From RUG11867 sp964553435 (GTDB taxonomy: Bacteria > Bacillota_I > Bacilli_A > RF39 > UBA660), in assembly GCA_964553435.1 (NCBI GenBank), contig CAZKKM010000055.1:1-11689 (forward strand): DNA of 11,689 bases. The letters are read 5' to 3'. This document shows, piece after piece, positions 11,479-11,689 of this stretch (the first letter of the stretch is position 1; the number at the start of each line of letters is the position of its first letter). The notes under the pieces were generated by a model, which searched no databases, had not been told where the DNA came from, and saw only the letters and a list, made by a program, of their open reading frames with translations. The position numbers were made by a program, and so were the translations under genes.

Positions 11479-11689
11479 AACGGCAAGCCCTCCTCGTCAA
11501 CATCTATATCTAAATTAGGACTGACAGGCTGGCTTGCATTTACACTGTTATTAGATTCAGACTTACCTCCGCAGAATGAAACACTATCGGCTACAATCTC
11601 AACAGCTGTACGTTTATTGCCGTTTTTATCTTCATAATTACGTGTCTGAATTGAGCCTTGAACTGCAATCATTTGACCCTTTGTGAAGA
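11475..11689 (-). CDS. ssb: Single-stranded DNA-binding protein, 5' end outside window
   Basis: The frame is open to the right edge and reads FTKGQMIAVQGSIQTRNYED and then GNKRTAVEIVAD, the end of the SSB OB-fold. A flexible Ser/Asn-rich linker and the acidic tip DVDEEGLPF follow. That tip recruits replication and repair partners. A methionine inside this frame (11672) could be misread as the start, but the residues before it (FTKGQ) belong to the OB-fold, so the true start lies beyond the window. It is the first visible gene of the replication operon and is coupled to the helicase by TTGA. Confidence 0.92.
   Translation of the reverse strand, partial: FTKGQMIAVQGSIQTRNYEDKNGNKRTAVEIVADSVSFCGGKSESNNSVNASQPVSPNLDIDVDEEGLPF

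Noticed and set aside
1..11689. tRNA, rRNA or insertion-sequence ends
   Set aside because: No cloverleaf with CCA-type stems, no rRNA segment and no transposase with terminal inverted repeats was seen on either strand by eye.

Overview
The window looks like part of a temperate phage or prophage of a low-to-mid GC Firmicute, most likely a gut Clostridium (Oscillospiraceae/Lachnospiraceae type). The grounds are strong GGAGG ribosome sites, several TTG/GTG starts, tight overlapping gene order, a gp3-type small terminase, a TerL with ATPase and nuclease motifs, and a VapE plus CHC2 zinc-finger replication set. The host assignment is inference from sequence style, not from a search.

Phage backbone, minus strand, read from right to left: SSB (partial, runs off the right edge), SF2 DEAD/DEAH helicase, a RecU-like PD-(D/E)XK nuclease, a CHC2 zinc-finger primase fragment, and a VapE/VirE-type P-loop helicase. 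Then comes a 335-bp gene-free stretch packed with GGAACC/GGTTCC repeats around an AT-rich core, a good candidate replication origin. After it come a small conserved-looking phage protein, a sigma-region-4-like HTH protein and the small terminase subunit (TerS). The large terminase subunit (TerL, partial) lies at the far left. The replication genes overlap or nearly abut and look like one operon.

Between TerS and TerL, which are usually adjacent, sits about 4.5 kb that is not packaging machinery. Its core (about 2.5-5.94 kb) is a divergent module. Leftward, it encodes a 74-residue Cro/CI-type HTH protein translationally coupled to a small serine recombinase. Rightward, it encodes a 45-residue peptide, three small proteins of unknown function and a 364-residue membrane-free FtsK/SpoIIIE motor. 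The control region between the two arms holds two near-perfect sigma-A promoters, each with a palindromic operator (TACGGAAATATCCGTA type) in the spacer, two more operator copies, and a 26-bp palindrome with the exact geometry of a serine recombinase crossover site. The rightward arm ends in a bidirectional terminator just before TerS. Left of the recombinase are two more minus-strand genes (zinc ribbon protein, HExxH metalloprotein) separated by a terminator-like hairpin.

The reading I favour is that a self-regulated recombinase/DNA-translocase module has been inserted between the terminase genes of a phage. It could be a nested mobile element, or a multimer-resolution/segregation cassette of a plasmid-like prophage. 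The recombinase, operators and motor are directly visible; the function of the whole is inference.
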